A DNA stretch of 64,000 nucleotides from Candidatus Hydrogenedentota bacterium (GCA_016182605.1 JACPGE010000122.1:62001-126000); one strand, 5' to 3'; shown: positions 38,554 through 48,555, numbered from the stretch's first letter. A program made the numbers and translations. The notes: generated by a model from the sequence alone, not told the origin.

Positions 38554-39414
38554 TCAGTCCTTTCCGTAGCCTTCCGCGGGCTGGCCGGATTCCTGGAGCT
38601 TGCCACAGGCCCACAGTACCCCGCGTGTCACCAGATCCAGGTACCGCGCATCGGCCACGGTGTCGTTGTTGTGCCCCAGACTGGTGGAAAATACACGGGT
38701 CTTCTTGTCCCCATACGCGCTCGTCCAGATGACTGCCGCATCGGTAAAATTGGGCCGGTCGTTCGGCTCTTGCACGCCCCGGGCCAGAATCTGCGTTCCC
38801 TCCCGCACCACAATGTTGTTGTACAGCTCCTCGTTGATCGTGGTCCAATCCGGCAGATCCCTGGCAGTGGCATGGTCTTTCGCCGTGTACGTGATCGCAA
38901 TGGGTTTCTGCGGACCGTGCCCCGCGGACTGCACGCCCAGGTAGTCAAACCACAGCGACTCGGGCGTTCCCGGCGTCACGGCCACCTTCACATCCGGCGC
39001 CGTGCGGTAACAATGCATGGCGCAATGGAGATTCACACCGGGGATTCCCGCCTTGTGCGGCGCCAGGACACCCTCAACCACAGCGATATCCTTGATGTCC
39101 GACGCACACTCGTCGTGAATCACCACATCGAATCCGGCGGCATAGTCCGGGTTGCCATAAATCGGCAAGGGCGGCGCGGTGGAGGTGTCGGCCGAATAGA
39201 TAATCTCCACCTCCACGTGGGCGCGGGATTCAATGCCGCTCTTGATCAGTTCTTTTTGCGTGGCATAGTCGTGGCAGCACCCGCCCGCAATCAGCAACGC
39301 GCGAAGCGGCGCGGGACGCGCCCCGGCCTCCGCCGCCATCGCCGTCATTCCGGTCCACAAGATCACCGCCACACCCGCGAAACACACCACCGAACGTTTT
39401 GCCATTGCACGCAT
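38554..39414 (-). CDS. Secreted ThuA-like protein
   Basis: A 286-residue exported protein with a signal peptide (MAKRSVVCFAGVAVILWTGMTAMAA). The mature part has the ThuA-like glutamine-amidotransferase fold: ALLIAGGCCHDYATQKELIKSGI, DVVIHDECASDI, GIPGVNLHCAMHCYR and VIWTSAYGDKKTRVFSTSLGHNNDT. ThuA-like proteins are often found in sugar metabolism of planctomycete-type bacteria, but the activity is unknown. ATG 39414 has AGGAGAAGG upstream; the track start at 39489 is rejected. Confidence 0.78.
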   Translation of the reverse strand: MRAMAKRSVVCFAGVAVILWTGMTAMAAEAGARPAPLRALLIAGGCCHDYATQKELIKSGIESRAHVEVEIIYSADTSTAPPLPIYGNPDYAAGFDVVIHDECASDIKDIAVVEGVLAPHKAGIPGVNLHCAMHCYRTAPDVKVAVTPGTPESLWFDYLGVQSAGHGPQKPIAITYTAKDHATARDLPDWTTINEELYNNIVVREGTQILARGVQEPNDRPNFTDAAVIWTSAYGDKKTRVFSTSLGHNNDTVADARYLDLVTRGVLWACGKLQESGQPAEGYGKD

Positions 39415-39650
39415 GAAAGCCTTCTCCTGATTCAGCAAAGATAGCGACAGCAACCGGCAGCCCAATGCAGGTTGTGCCCGATTATGCACGAATCGCGCCC
39501 TCGGTGCACCCCCTTCGCGGGAACTGGGCCAAGCCCGTCCCCCCCGGATCGGATATAGCCTCCCGTTGCAAAGAATAGCCTTCTGTCCCGATCATGTTAT
39601 CCTTCCCGAACGGGGCGGAATTCCTCAACTCAATCGGATCCCGGCTGAAC

Positions 39651-40427
39651 ATGCTTTATATACTACTGTCTGCCGTCGCGGGCGCATCCCTGCTCATGGC
39701 CGCCCTCTTCCTCGTCCAGCGCCGCACCGGCGACGCCGGGATCGTCGATGTGGGCTGGTCCTACGGCGTGGGCCTTATGTCCCTATGGCTCGCGTGGGCA
39801 CTCCCGGGAGACCTCCTGCATCGTCTTCTGATGGCGCTCATCGCCGTGCCGTGGAGCCTGCGCCTTGGCACCTACCTGCTCATGGACCGTGTCATGGGCA
39901 GCGAAGAGGACGGGCGCTATGCGGCGTTGCGTAAACGCTGGGGGGACGCCGCGCAACGCAACTTCTTCCTCTTCTTCCAGGTGCAGGCGGGCTTCATTGT
40001 GCTGTTCGCGATTCCCCTCTTCGGGGCGGGCATGCAATCCCAGGCGCCCGCCATCTGGGATTATCTCGCCCTGGTCACGGGCTGGGGTGCGCTCTTCGGG
40101 GAAAGCCTCGCCGACAGCCAGTTGCGCCGCTGGCGCGCCCACCCGGGGAACCGGGGCAAGACCTGCCGCACGGGTTTGTGGCGCTATTCCCGCCATCCCA
40201 ATTACTTCTTCGAGTGGCTCCATTGGTGGGCCTACGCGCTATTGTGTGCCGGATCGTGGTGGTTCCTGGCAGCGCTCGCTGGGCCCGTCTTGATGCTCCT
40301 CTTCCTCTACCGGGTGACCGGCATCCCCCATACCGAAGGCCAGGCCCTGCGCTCGCGCGGCGGCGATTACCGCGCCTATCAGAAGGAAACAAGCGCCTTC
40401 TTTCCCTGGTTCCCACGGCTCCGGTAG
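39651..40427 (+). CDS. DUF1295 membrane protein (steroid 5-alpha-reductase-like)
   Basis: Polytopic membrane protein of 258 residues, about six helices. The C-terminal CRTGLWRYSRHPNYFFEWLHWWAYAL and the TGIPHTEGQALRSRGGDYRAYQKETSAFFPWFPR tail are typical of DUF1295 and related to isoprenylcysteine methyltransferase and steroid reductases that bind NADPH or SAM. ATG 39651 is chosen because it starts the first helix; the track start at 39594 adds 19 soluble residues. Substrate unknown. Confidence 0.82.
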   Translation: MLYILLSAVAGASLLMAALFLVQRRTGDAGIVDVGWSYGVGLMSLWLAWALPGDLLHRLLMALIAVPWSLRLGTYLLMDRVMGSEEDGRYAALRKRWGDAAQRNFFLFFQVQAGFIVLFAIPLFGAGMQSQAPAIWDYLALVTGWGALFGESLADSQLRRWRAHPGNRGKTCRTGLWRYSRHPNYFFEWLHWWAYALLCAGSWWFLAALAGPVLMLLFLYRVTGIPHTEGQALRSRGGDYRAYQKETSAFFPWFPRLR

Positions 40428-40496
40428 TGGTTCGCGACGCGCAAGCATAATCGGCTAAAATGCCACCATTAAACGGACATGCCCCTGGAAGAACCC

Positions 40497-41030
40497 ATGA
40501 CTGACGCAATTGTGCCCAATGAATCCCCCCGCTTCCTCCCGAATTCCAAGTCGTGCTTTGTCTGCGGCGAGGAGAATCCCGCCGGATTGCAGACCCGCTT
40601 TTTTGTCGATGGCAACTATGTGAAGATGCCGTTGAACGCCCAGGACCACCACTGTGGCTATGCCAACACCGTTCACGGCGGGGTGGTTGCGGCGGCCCTG
40701 GACGAGTGCATGGGCTGGGCGGCGTCCCGCGCGATTCAGCGCATGTGCGTGACGGCGGATCTCACCGTGCGCTACCTGCACCGGGTTCCCGCCGATGTGG
40801 CACTGACGGTGCGCGCGGAAGTCACGAAATCGCACAAGCGCATGGTGCAGGCCACGGCCGTGATTATCGATGCGGCGGGAAAGGAATACGCCCGCGCCGA
40901 AGGCCGGTTTCTACCCCTGAGCGTGGAGGAGACTCTGGAAGTGGACGACGCCCTGCTGTACCGTGGCGACGAGGAACGCATCTTCGACACACTCCGCGCC
41001 GAGTACAATGGGGCGGCAAACCAGTCATGA
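40497..41030 (+). CDS. PaaI-type hotdog-fold thioesterase
   Basis: A 177-residue hotdog-fold protein. CFVCGEENPAGLQTRFF followed by HHCGYANTVHGGVVAAALDECMGWAAS (the HGG motif with a following Asp/Glu) and LTVRYLHRVPADVALTVRAEV are characteristic of acyl-CoA thioesterases. ATG 40497 has GGAAG upstream. The TGA stop overlaps the next gene's ATG (ATGA), so the two are coupled. Acyl substrate unknown. Confidence 0.82.
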   Translation: MTDAIVPNESPRFLPNSKSCFVCGEENPAGLQTRFFVDGNYVKMPLNAQDHHCGYANTVHGGVVAAALDECMGWAASRAIQRMCVTADLTVRYLHRVPADVALTVRAEVTKSHKRMVQATAVIIDAAGKEYARAEGRFLPLSVEETLEVDDALLYRGDEERIFDTLRAEYNGAANQS

Positions 41031-42853
41031 CGCTGGCGCCCAGGGGAACCGATGCCGTTGCGCGCCTGGCCTTGCGCGTCCTTCCCGGTGTACTGCTGCG
41101 CTATATGCGCCGCTTTGCCCTCGCCCATTTTCCCGCTTCCATCTGTAAGGCCTCTCCCGCTCTGGGCGGTCACGAGCTTCGCTGTCTGGACAATCCAGAC
41201 GCGCTGGACGAAGACTTGGACGGCGTGCTCCTCCTGGTCACGGACCCCGGAAACAACCCCGTTTCCCAATGGGGGGCCGCCCTGAAATCGCGGCAATGCC
41301 TCTATGTCTTCGCTCTTGGGGGCACTGCGGGGATGGACGATACGGCGCCAAGCCCTGCGCTCATCCGCTACTATCATTGGGCCATCGGCGAGGACGAAAC
41401 GATTGTGCCCGATCGGGGTGACGGCAGCCTGGCGCCGTTTGCCTGGCTCAGCCTCTACTATCCGGCCGGCTACGATCCCGTGGCGCATGCGCGCGCGCTG
41501 CTTCTGGCCGGCGCGCCGGGCTCCAGCCTGGAATTGCTGGAGAACATTCCCGCCCATCTGCTGCTAAGCGACGAAGCCAAAGGCATGGCGCCGGCGGAAC
41601 ACATGCTGCCCTATCTTCTCTGGGACAAGGCCCAGGGCGAACATAACCGCATCGGACGCTTCTCAACGGCGCTGGATGACTTTAACAAGGCCACCACCTA
41701 TCTGCCCGGTTATGCGCCGGCCTACGAGTGCATGGCGCTGTTCTGGGAGCGGCTGGGTTTGCCTGCGCGCGCCCAACACCTCCGGCGCACGCTTGCCTTC
41801 GCCCAAGACGCGCCCTACGCGCTTCCCGGGGGCTCGCCCACCGTCGATCTGGACGTCACGTATCCCAAGATCGACGTGAAGGCCGCCTTGGCCGCAAGGC
41901 CGCGCCCGCTGCGCCTGCTCTATGTGATGCACGCCGGTTCCGACTATGGCGGCGATCTCCTGTTCAACGGCCTGTGCGAGCACCTCGGCGATGCCAACGT
42001 CGTCGACTTCCCCTGGAAACCCATGCTGCATGGCGAACTGCACGAGGCGGCCGACGGCTATCCCTGCACCTTCACGCGTCCCGGCAAGGCCCTGCCGGTT
42101 CAAGCCGTTGCCGATCAACTCAAGGCGGGTGATTTCGATCTCATTCTACTGAACGATACCCTGGGCGCACTGGACCGGAGCATCGTGGAACTCGTGATGC
42201 AGTGCGGCCACAATACGCCGGTGGTCTTGCTGGACGTTTGGGATCAATGCGGCGACTATGTCGATGTCGTCTGTGCAAGGACGCCCATCGCGAAACTGAT
42301 TGCGTGCGTCAAACGCGAGTACATTGCCGGCGCCACCTACCATCCTCTGACGGCGCCGCTCCCCTTCTCGTATGCGTCCACGGAGATTCCCGCGCAGGTG
42401 AGCTACGAGCATCGCCACGGATTGTTCTGGGCGGGAAAACTGGCCTATGGCGACCGGCGCATCAAGTTGGAATGGCTCTCCCGGCGCCGCGGGCTCGACA
42501 TTCACCGCCGCATGAGCCAGGCCGAGTACCAGGCCGCCATGCGCAGCGCTCTTATCGGGTTGAGCCTCTTTGGCAACGGCTTCGACACCGTGCGCTACTG
42601 GGAGCTGCCCGCACACGGCGTCATGCTGCTCGCGGAGCGCCCCCCAATCCCCATTCCGAACAACTTCGTGGATGGCCAGCATGCCGCCCTTTTCGACGAC
42701 CTGCCCGAACTCGTCGAAAAGCTGGATTACTATCTCGCCCACCCGCGGGAGGCACGCACCATCGCCGAGGCGGGCCGCAAGCACCTGCTGAAGTACCACA
42801 CCGACTATGCGCGCGCGGAACAGTTCCTCCAGATCGTTCTGGATCGGTTGTGA
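41027..42853 (+). CDS. CgeB-like glycosyltransferase with N-terminal TPR-type region
   Basis: A 608-residue protein. The C-terminal part (about 300-608) has the layout of CgeB/Glyco_trans_1_2 proteins: LRLLYVMHAGSDYGGDLLFNGLC, a DUF3880-like middle, and YWELPAHGVMLLAERPPIPIPNNFVDGQHAALFDDLPELVEKLDYYL with the family's conserved glutamate equivalent and C-terminal helix. The N-terminus is helical and includes a possible TPR pair around DDFNKATTYLPGYAPAYECMALFWERLG. ATG 41027 overlaps the thioesterase stop. The long track ORF from 40553 is an in-frame extension through that gene. Confidence 0.68.
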   Translation: MTLAPRGTDAVARLALRVLPGVLLRYMRRFALAHFPASICKASPALGGHELRCLDNPDALDEDLDGVLLLVTDPGNNPVSQWGAALKSRQCLYVFALGGTAGMDDTAPSPALIRYYHWAIGEDETIVPDRGDGSLAPFAWLSLYYPAGYDPVAHARALLLAGAPGSSLELLENIPAHLLLSDEAKGMAPAEHMLPYLLWDKAQGEHNRIGRFSTALDDFNKATTYLPGYAPAYECMALFWERLGLPARAQHLRRTLAFAQDAPYALPGGSPTVDLDVTYPKIDVKAALAARPRPLRLLYVMHAGSDYGGDLLFNGLCEHLGDANVVDFPWKPMLHGELHEAADGYPCTFTRPGKALPVQAVADQLKAGDFDLILLNDTLGALDRSIVELVMQCGHNTPVVLLDVWDQCGDYVDVVCARTPIAKLIACVKREYIAGATYHPLTAPLPFSYASTEIPAQVSYEHRHGLFWAGKLAYGDRRIKLEWLSRRRGLDIHRRMSQAEYQAAMRSALIGLSLFGNGFDTVRYWELPAHGVMLLAERPPIPIPNNFVDGQHAALFDDLPELVEKLDYYLAHPREARTIAEAGRKHLLKYHTDYARAEQFLQIVLDRL

Positions 42854-42993
42854 GCCTTTGACTTCACCGTGTTTCCGTTCCTATCATGTCTCACGACACG
42901 TAATCTGGACCGGCTGCGGCCTCCCTCCGCCACCTTGCACGCACCGCCATGCCCGGCCCGCATTGGGACACAAGATCCCCTGGGGAAATGACC

Positions 42994-45900
42994 ATGAAGT
43001 TTTCACCCGCCCTGCTCCTGCTTTTCACCGGCCTGTGCGCGCTTCATCCGGGCGCCCACGCGCAGGATATTCTCTGGACCTTCAAACCGCCGCTCGGCAT
43101 CGTCGATGCCTCTCCGGGCGTCGCCGACATGAATGGCGATGGCCGGGAAGAACTGGTGCTGAACACGACCGCGGGCAGCACGCTGGTGGTGGACAGCGCC
43201 GGGCAGCAGGTGTGGATGCGCGGCCAGCAGATCCCGATCAGCCTGCCGCCCACCATCGTGAATCTGGTGGAAGATCCCACGCCGGAGATCCTAATCCTGA
43301 ACCAGTCTGGAAGACTGTATTGCATGTCCGGTACGACCGGCGATCCCATCTGGCAATACGATCTGCCGGGCAACGTGGGCTGGGGCATGACGGCCATCGT
43401 GGCCACGGATCTGGATGGCGACGGGGAGCCGGAGGTCCTGGCCGGGGATGAACAGGGCCATGTGGTCTGCCTGAACCGGGAAGGCGAGTTGCTGTGGCAG
43501 TACGACGGCGATCACGGGCAGGCGCTCTGCCCCGCCGTGGGCAAGCTCGGCAAGGACGACACGCCTTCCATCCTAATCAGTGGCACGAAGCAAGCCTTGG
43601 TTTGCCTCAATTCCAAGGGCAAGGAACAGTGGCGTGTCACGGGGGGCGAAGGCCTGGGCGGCAGCCCAATCCTCTGCGATCTCGATGGCGACGGCAAGAA
43701 CGAAGTGGTGGGCGCCCAGACCAATCATGTCATCGCCACCGATGCGGGCGGCAAGGCGCTTTGGCGCTATGAAACCCCGAGGACGATCGACTCCAGCATC
43801 GCCGCTGCCGACGCGGATGAGGACGGCATCCTCGAAATCTATGCGATCGATCTGGCGGGCACCCTGGTGTCCCTCGCGCCGGACGGGACCCTGCGCTGGT
43901 CCGCCAGCGTGCGCGAACGGTCCCGGCGTTCCCCCGCCATCGCGGACGTGGACGGCGACGATCGGATCGAAGTGGTCGTGGCGGGCTACAGTGGCGCGAT
44001 GTATCTCTTCACCGGCAAGGGGGAACTCAAGGAGACCATCCCCATGCCGCAGAACACCAATGCCTCCCCCACCATTGCCGATTTCACGGCCGATGGCACG
44101 CCGGTGGTCATTTACGCCAGCGGCGGCGGCGATGTGGTGGCCTACCGGTGGCCCAACGCCAAGGCAGAGGCAAAGGTCTTGTGGCCCGAATACCGCTTCA
44201 GCAGCCAGCGGCAGGGCGTCTTCGAGGCCGGTCTCCTGCGCACCCCCATTCGCATTGCGGCGGTGGATCCGGGCGATTTCTATGCGGGCGCGAACACGTA
44301 CGCGGTGGAGGTCGTCAACCCAGACGCGGCCGCCCTCCGGATCGAGGTTGCCGTGACCCGAAGCGGAAAAGATCCGCGCGCGTACACCCGGGAGACTTCG
44401 GAACAGGCGATTCGCTTCGAAGTGGACTATGCCCTGGCCGATGGCGCGCCCACGGCCCTGTCCATCGCGTGCCACGTTTATCGCGGCGATCAATTGGTGG
44501 CACAGCGGGTCTCCGAAGCCCATGTCATTCCCTTCCGGAAAGAGCTGGCCGACCTCGAAACGCTTCTCTCGCAGGTGGGCGCACAGGCGGAGTCCCTGCC
44601 CGGCGCCTATGCGCTGCTCGGTGAAACGGCGGCAGCGGCCAAGCGCCTCGAAGACCTTTCGGGACAGGCGGCCATCGCGGGCACCCTGGGCGATGTGGAG
44701 CGCCGCCAGCTTCGGGATGGATTGCGGGCACAAATCGCGCGCTTCCGCTACCTCAAGACCCTCTGTGCCGCGGCCTTGTCGCATCACGCATCGGCGCAGT
44801 GGCCCATCCAGATTTCGGGGGCCAATGCGTGGGCGCCTTTTGGCGGCATGGACGAAGTCATCGAGGGGCGGCTTAGGGCACCCGGGGCGGAGGTCTTTGC
44901 GTTTCAGGGGGAAACGGAAGGTGCGGCCTTGAACCTCTACAACTGGGGTACGGCCACGAAGGTGCTGCGGGTGGAGGCCGGCCCCTTCACACAGGAGGGG
45001 GGCCCATCGGAATCGGCCGTCTTGGCCAAGGATGTGCTGACCTTGCACGAGTCTGTGGGGGTGCCCACGCAAACCCTGGATATCTCCGTGGACGCCTTGC
45101 CTGAAATGAATCCGGCAGCCACCTTCAGCCTTCCCGGGTGGGATGCGCGGCAGCTCTGGCTCACTATAAAGACGAAGGCCCTCCCGCCTGGAATCTGGAA
45201 GTCCACATTGCGTTTCAACAGCCTGGACGTCCAATCCCAGACTTGGGAAGTGCCCGTGCTCGTGACCGTTTCCGGCGTGCAGCAGGCGGACACGAAGGTG
45301 CTGAAGCACTGTAACTGGGGTTACATCCACAGTTCCCGGCTGAAAGACTACGAGGAGGAGGCGCTGGCGGATCGCGTTGCCCATGGCGAGAATGTCTTCG
45401 TGACCAGTTTTGCGCCCACGGGCATCTTCGATGCGGAGGGCACGCTCACGGGGGAAATCGATTTCACCCAGCACGATGCCTATGTCTCCCGCTATGCCCC
45501 CCACGGCATGATCCTGTTTCAGAACCTCGGCGGCTTGCAGGGGCCTGGAGGCCTGGACGGCGCGGCCTATGAGAAGGCGTACATCCCGTATATGCGCGCG
45601 TGGGTGGCGCATCTGCGGGAGATGAGCATCGGCTATGACGGCTATGCCATGTACCCCGTGGACGAGCCGGGGCTGAGCGATGGCCTGGTGGCGCTCTATC
45701 TGCGCAACGCGAAACTGACCCGGGCCGCCGATCCGAAGGTGCTCATGTACACCGACCCGGTGGCGCGCATAACGGAAGCGGAACTGAAGGAAATGCTGCC
45801 GTATGTGGACATCTGGTGCCCGAACCGGGATGGATTCCTGCTGCAAACCGGCGCGGAAAAGCTCGCGTTGATCCAGAATTCCGGCAGCGTGGTTTGGAAC

Positions 45901-46401
45901 TATGAGTGCCAGGGCAATGCGAAGCACCAGTCTCCCCTGGGCTATTACCGCGGCCAATCGTGGCTCGCCTGGAATCACGGCCTGACGGGCATTGGTTTCT
46001 GGACCTATTGCACCTCCAGCGCCGACCCCTGGTTCCGGCCCACGGACACGAACGACTACCTCATGATCTATCAGGGTGACGGCCCCGTTTCGAGCAAACG
46101 CTGGGAGGCGGTGCGCGATGGCATGGAGGACTATGCCATGCTGCATGCGCTGCGCGAAGCAACGGCCCGCGCAAAACAGCACGGCACGAACGCGGAAAAT
46201 GTGGTCCGGGCTGAAAAGCTGCTCGGCGCCCAAGCCGATCGGATTGGCGCCTTCTGCGGGCTCGATAGCGACGGCACCGTGCCGGGCAAAGGCGGCCAGC
46301 CGGAGCAGCGTGCGATTGCGGATCGGCGCTTCGCGGCCCTGCAACGCATACGGCAGGAAATTGCAGCCCTCCACGAGGACCTGAACGCTACAGCGCCGTA
46401 A
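42994..46401 (+). CDS. Secreted beta-propeller and DUF4091 protein
   Basis: A 1135-residue exported protein. The signal peptide KFSPALLLLFTGLCALHPGAHA precedes a beta-propeller of FG-GAP/PQQ-type blades (about 25-400), each with a DxNGDG-like calcium site: DMNGDGREELVLN, DLDGDGEPEVLAG, DLDGDGKNEVVGA, DADEDGILEIY, DVDGDDRIEVVVA. A linker with helices follows, then a C-terminal DUF4091-like glycosidase-fold part (YAMYPVDEPGLSDG, WNHGLTGIGFWTYC). It probably binds or degrades polysaccharide outside the cell. GGGGA lies 7 bases before ATG 42994. A bidirectional hairpin follows. Confidence 0.8.
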   Translation: MKFSPALLLLFTGLCALHPGAHAQDILWTFKPPLGIVDASPGVADMNGDGREELVLNTTAGSTLVVDSAGQQVWMRGQQIPISLPPTIVNLVEDPTPEILILNQSGRLYCMSGTTGDPIWQYDLPGNVGWGMTAIVATDLDGDGEPEVLAGDEQGHVVCLNREGELLWQYDGDHGQALCPAVGKLGKDDTPSILISGTKQALVCLNSKGKEQWRVTGGEGLGGSPILCDLDGDGKNEVVGAQTNHVIATDAGGKALWRYETPRTIDSSIAAADADEDGILEIYAIDLAGTLVSLAPDGTLRWSASVRERSRRSPAIADVDGDDRIEVVVAGYSGAMYLFTGKGELKETIPMPQNTNASPTIADFTADGTPVVIYASGGGDVVAYRWPNAKAEAKVLWPEYRFSSQRQGVFEAGLLRTPIRIAAVDPGDFYAGANTYAVEVVNPDAAALRIEVAVTRSGKDPRAYTRETSEQAIRFEVDYALADGAPTALSIACHVYRGDQLVAQRVSEAHVIPFRKELADLETLLSQVGAQAESLPGAYALLGETAAAAKRLEDLSGQAAIAGTLGDVERRQLRDGLRAQIARFRYLKTLCAAALSHHASAQWPIQISGANAWAPFGGMDEVIEGRLRAPGAEVFAFQGETEGAALNLYNWGTATKVLRVEAGPFTQEGGPSESAVLAKDVLTLHESVGVPTQTLDISVDALPEMNPAATFSLPGWDARQLWLTIKTKALPPGIWKSTLRFNSLDVQSQTWEVPVLVTVSGVQQADTKVLKHCNWGYIHSSRLKDYEEEALADRVAHGENVFVTSFAPTGIFDAEGTLTGEIDFTQHDAYVSRYAPHGMILFQNLGGLQGPGGLDGAAYEKAYIPYMRAWVAHLREMSIGYDGYAMYPVDEPGLSDGLVALYLRNAKLTRAADPKVLMYTDPVARITEAELKEMLPYVDIWCPNRDGFLLQTGAEKLALIQNSGSVVWNYECQGNAKHQSPLGYYRGQSWLAWNHGLTGIGFWTYCTSSADPWFRPTDTNDYLMIYQGDGPVSSKRWEAVRDGMEDYAMLHALREATARAKQHGTNAENVVRAEKLLGAQADRIGAFCGLDSDGTVPGKGGQPEQRAIADRRFAALQRIRQEIAALHEDLNATAP

Positions 46402-46408
46402 TCGAAGC

Positions 46409-46439
46409 GGCGGGAACGGCGCCACGCACCGTTCCCGCC
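46409..46439. terminator. Bidirectional hairpin between converging genes
   Basis: GGCGGGAACGG and CCGTTCCCGCC form a perfect 11-base stem around a 9-base loop in the 60 bases between the DUF4091 and peroxiredoxin-like genes. Confidence 0.6.
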
Positions 46440-46461
46440 GGTTTCACAAGGGCTATTCGGT

Positions 46462-47112
46462 TCAGAGCGCTTCTTTTGCCGCCTTCAACAGGTCCTCTTT
46501 GCCCAGACGCACCTTGTAATCCGCATTGGTGTAGACGTAACGGATTTCGCCTTCTTTGTTCACAATGAAGACCGAGGGGACAGGCAATACGCTGAAGTCG
46601 TGGCTGCGCGGTTCTTTAATGTATTCCAGATATTGCTTCCGCACTTCGGGATCCATCTTGAAGGCGACCCCGAAGGCCTTTGCAGCGGCGAGGGTGCTGT
46701 CGGAGAAGATCCGGTACGCAAGCTTTTCTTTCGTCTTCGCCGCCGCCTCCGTCCCATCCGGCGAAATGGCCACCACCTGATATCCCAGGGCCTGGAGTTC
46801 CGTCTGCGCCTGCCCCAGTTCCGCCAAGTGCTTGTTGCAAAAGGGGCACCAGCCGCCCCGATAGAACACGATCACCGTGGGCTTGCCTTCGAGCACCTTG
46901 GCAAGGGTCCGGGGCTTGCCCTTAATATTGGTCAATGGCACATCGGGTGCGCGGTCGCCGGCCTTGAGGGCTTTGATCTCCTCGGGCGTGGGCGCAATGG
47001 CGCCCGCCTGGCCGCTTTCCGGCTCCTTTCCCTCCGGATCCGCCTGCGCCTGGGCTCCACCCGCCAGGGCGAGCAACAGGGCCACGGCGGCCGCAAACAC
47101 GCTTCTTCTCAT
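46462..47112 (-). CDS. Exported peroxiredoxin-like (AhpC/TSA) protein
   Basis: A 216-residue thioredoxin-fold protein with a cleavable signal (SVFAAAVALLLALAGGAQAQA). APDVPLTNIKGKPRTLAKVLEGKPTVIVFYRGGWCPFCNKHLAEL gives the WCPFC redox motif, and GYQVVAISPDG follows. It resembles AhpC/TSA family members of the PRX-like2 type, probably reducing peroxides or acting as a periplasmic disulfide reductase. The start 47112 has GAGGAG upstream, and TATACT lies 46 bases before it on the minus strand. Confidence 0.82.
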   Translation of the reverse strand: MRRSVFAAAVALLLALAGGAQAQADPEGKEPESGQAGAIAPTPEEIKALKAGDRAPDVPLTNIKGKPRTLAKVLEGKPTVIVFYRGGWCPFCNKHLAELGQAQTELQALGYQVVAISPDGTEAAAKTKEKLAYRIFSDSTLAAAKAFGVAFKMDPEVRKQYLEYIKEPRSHDFSVLPVPSVFIVNKEGEIRYVYTNADYKVRLGKEDLLKAAKEAL

Positions 47113-47157
47113 GCTTCTTCTCCTCGTTAATTGGGGATGCGTTGCACCGCAAGCGAG

Positions 47158-47163
47158 AGTATA
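47158..47163 (-). promoter_or_regulatory. TATACT -10 box for the peroxiredoxin-like gene
   Basis: Minus-strand TATACT, 46 bases before the start at 47112. No clear -35. Confidence 0.35.
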
Positions 47164-47292
47164 CCGCCCGCAATACCTTTTGCATTCCGGACACGGGAAA
47201 GCCCATGTCACCATGCCGTAGGCCTGTCCAAGATGCAGCAGAGCCAGAACGGCGTGCGTCCTGGCTCTGGAAGGGTGTGCGAAGTGAGCGGT

Positions 47293-48555
47293 TCAGGGCA
47301 AGTGGCGTTCCGGCTGCCCGATATAGATCTGCCGCGGACGGTGTATGCGGTTGTCCGGATCCGACCGCATTTCGAGCCAGTGGGCGATCCAGCCGGGCAT
47401 GCGCCCTATCGCGAAAAGCACCGTGAACATCTCCGTGGGAATGCCCATGGCGCGGTAGATGATGCCGCTGTAGAAGTCTACATTGGGATAGAGATTGCGC
47501 TCGACGAAGTAGCTGTCCTTGAGGGCGATCTCTTCGAGGTTTTTTGCAATGTCCAGCAGCGGATCGTTGATGCCCAGTTCGTTGAGGACCTGCTCCGCCT
47601 TTTGGCGCAGCACGATCGCGCGTGGATCGAAGTTCTTGTAGACCCGGTGGCCAAAGCCCATCAGGCGGAAGGGATCGTCCTTGTCTTTGGCCTTCGCCAC
47701 GTACTTTTTGTAGTCCCCGCCATCGGCCTGGATGCGCTGCAGCATCTCCAGCACCTCCTGGTTGGCCCCGCCATGCAAGGGGCCCCAGAGGGCATTGACA
47801 CCGGCCGAGAGACAGGCGTAGAGGTTGGCCTGGCTGCTGCCCACCATGCGCACCGTGGAGGTGCTGCAATTCTGTTCGTGATCCGCATGCAGAATTAGCA
47901 AGGCATCCAACGCGTCCTCCAGAACCTTGGGGACGCTGTAGGTTTCGGTCGGCTCGGCAAACATCATATGGAGAAAATTGGCCGCGTAGGTGTATTCACT
48001 GCGCGGATACATGAAGGGCTGGCCGACGGATTTTTTGTACGAGAATGCCGCGAGCGTTTTCACCTGCCCGATCAGGCGGATGATATTCAGGTTAATGTGC
48101 TCTTCCTGTTCGGAATCGTAGGGGTAGAACGAAGACATCGAGGATATCATGGATGCCAGGATGTTCATGGGGTGCGCGGTGACGGGGAAGTGGTCGAAGA
48201 ACTTCAACATGCTCTCGTGGATGAGGCTGTTCTTCGTAAGGTCGTTCCGCCAGCCGGCGAGCTGTGCGGTGTCCGGCAGTTCCCCATGAATCAAGAGGTA
48301 CGCTACCGCCGAGAAACGCACCCGCCCGACCAGATCTTCTATGGGATAGCCGCGATAGCGCAAAATGCCCTTTTCGCCGTCGATAAAGGTGATGGCGCTT
48401 TTGCAGGAACCGGTGTTGCCGTAGCCGGGATCGTAGGTGATTGCCGTCGTCTCGCCACGCAGTTTCCGGCAATCAATGGCTAGCTCGTTTTCCGTGCCGG
48501 AGAAAGTGGGAAACTCATAGTTTCCTCCGTCCAGCGTCAGTTTGGCTGTCGTCAT
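47293..48555 (-). CDS. gltA: Citrate synthase
   Basis: Condenses oxaloacetate and acetyl-CoA, the entry step of the TCA cycle. 420 residues, a typical type II length. Catalytic residues are visible: His in LWGPLHGGANQEV, His in MGFGHRVYKNFDPR, and Asp in NLYPNVDFYSGI. The N-terminus (LTYDPGYGNTGSCKSAITFIDGEKGILRYRGYPIEDL) is characteristic of bacterial hexameric enzymes. A good minus-strand promoter lies 133 bases upstream. Confidence 0.96.
   Translation of the reverse strand: MTTAKLTLDGGNYEFPTFSGTENELAIDCRKLRGETTAITYDPGYGNTGSCKSAITFIDGEKGILRYRGYPIEDLVGRVRFSAVAYLLIHGELPDTAQLAGWRNDLTKNSLIHESMLKFFDHFPVTAHPMNILASMISSMSSFYPYDSEQEEHINLNIIRLIGQVKTLAAFSYKKSVGQPFMYPRSEYTYAANFLHMMFAEPTETYSVPKVLEDALDALLILHADHEQNCSTSTVRMVGSSQANLYACLSAGVNALWGPLHGGANQEVLEMLQRIQADGGDYKKYVAKAKDKDDPFRLMGFGHRVYKNFDPRAIVLRQKAEQVLNELGINDPLLDIAKNLEEIALKDSYFVERNLYPNVDFYSGIIYRAMGIPTEMFTVLFAIGRMPGWIAHWLEMRSDPDNRIHRPRQIYIGQPERHLP

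Noticed and set aside
43573-46425. 950-codon minus-strand ORF
   Set aside because: Antisense shadow of the propeller/DUF4091 gene; Arg/Gly/His-rich with no recognisable domain.
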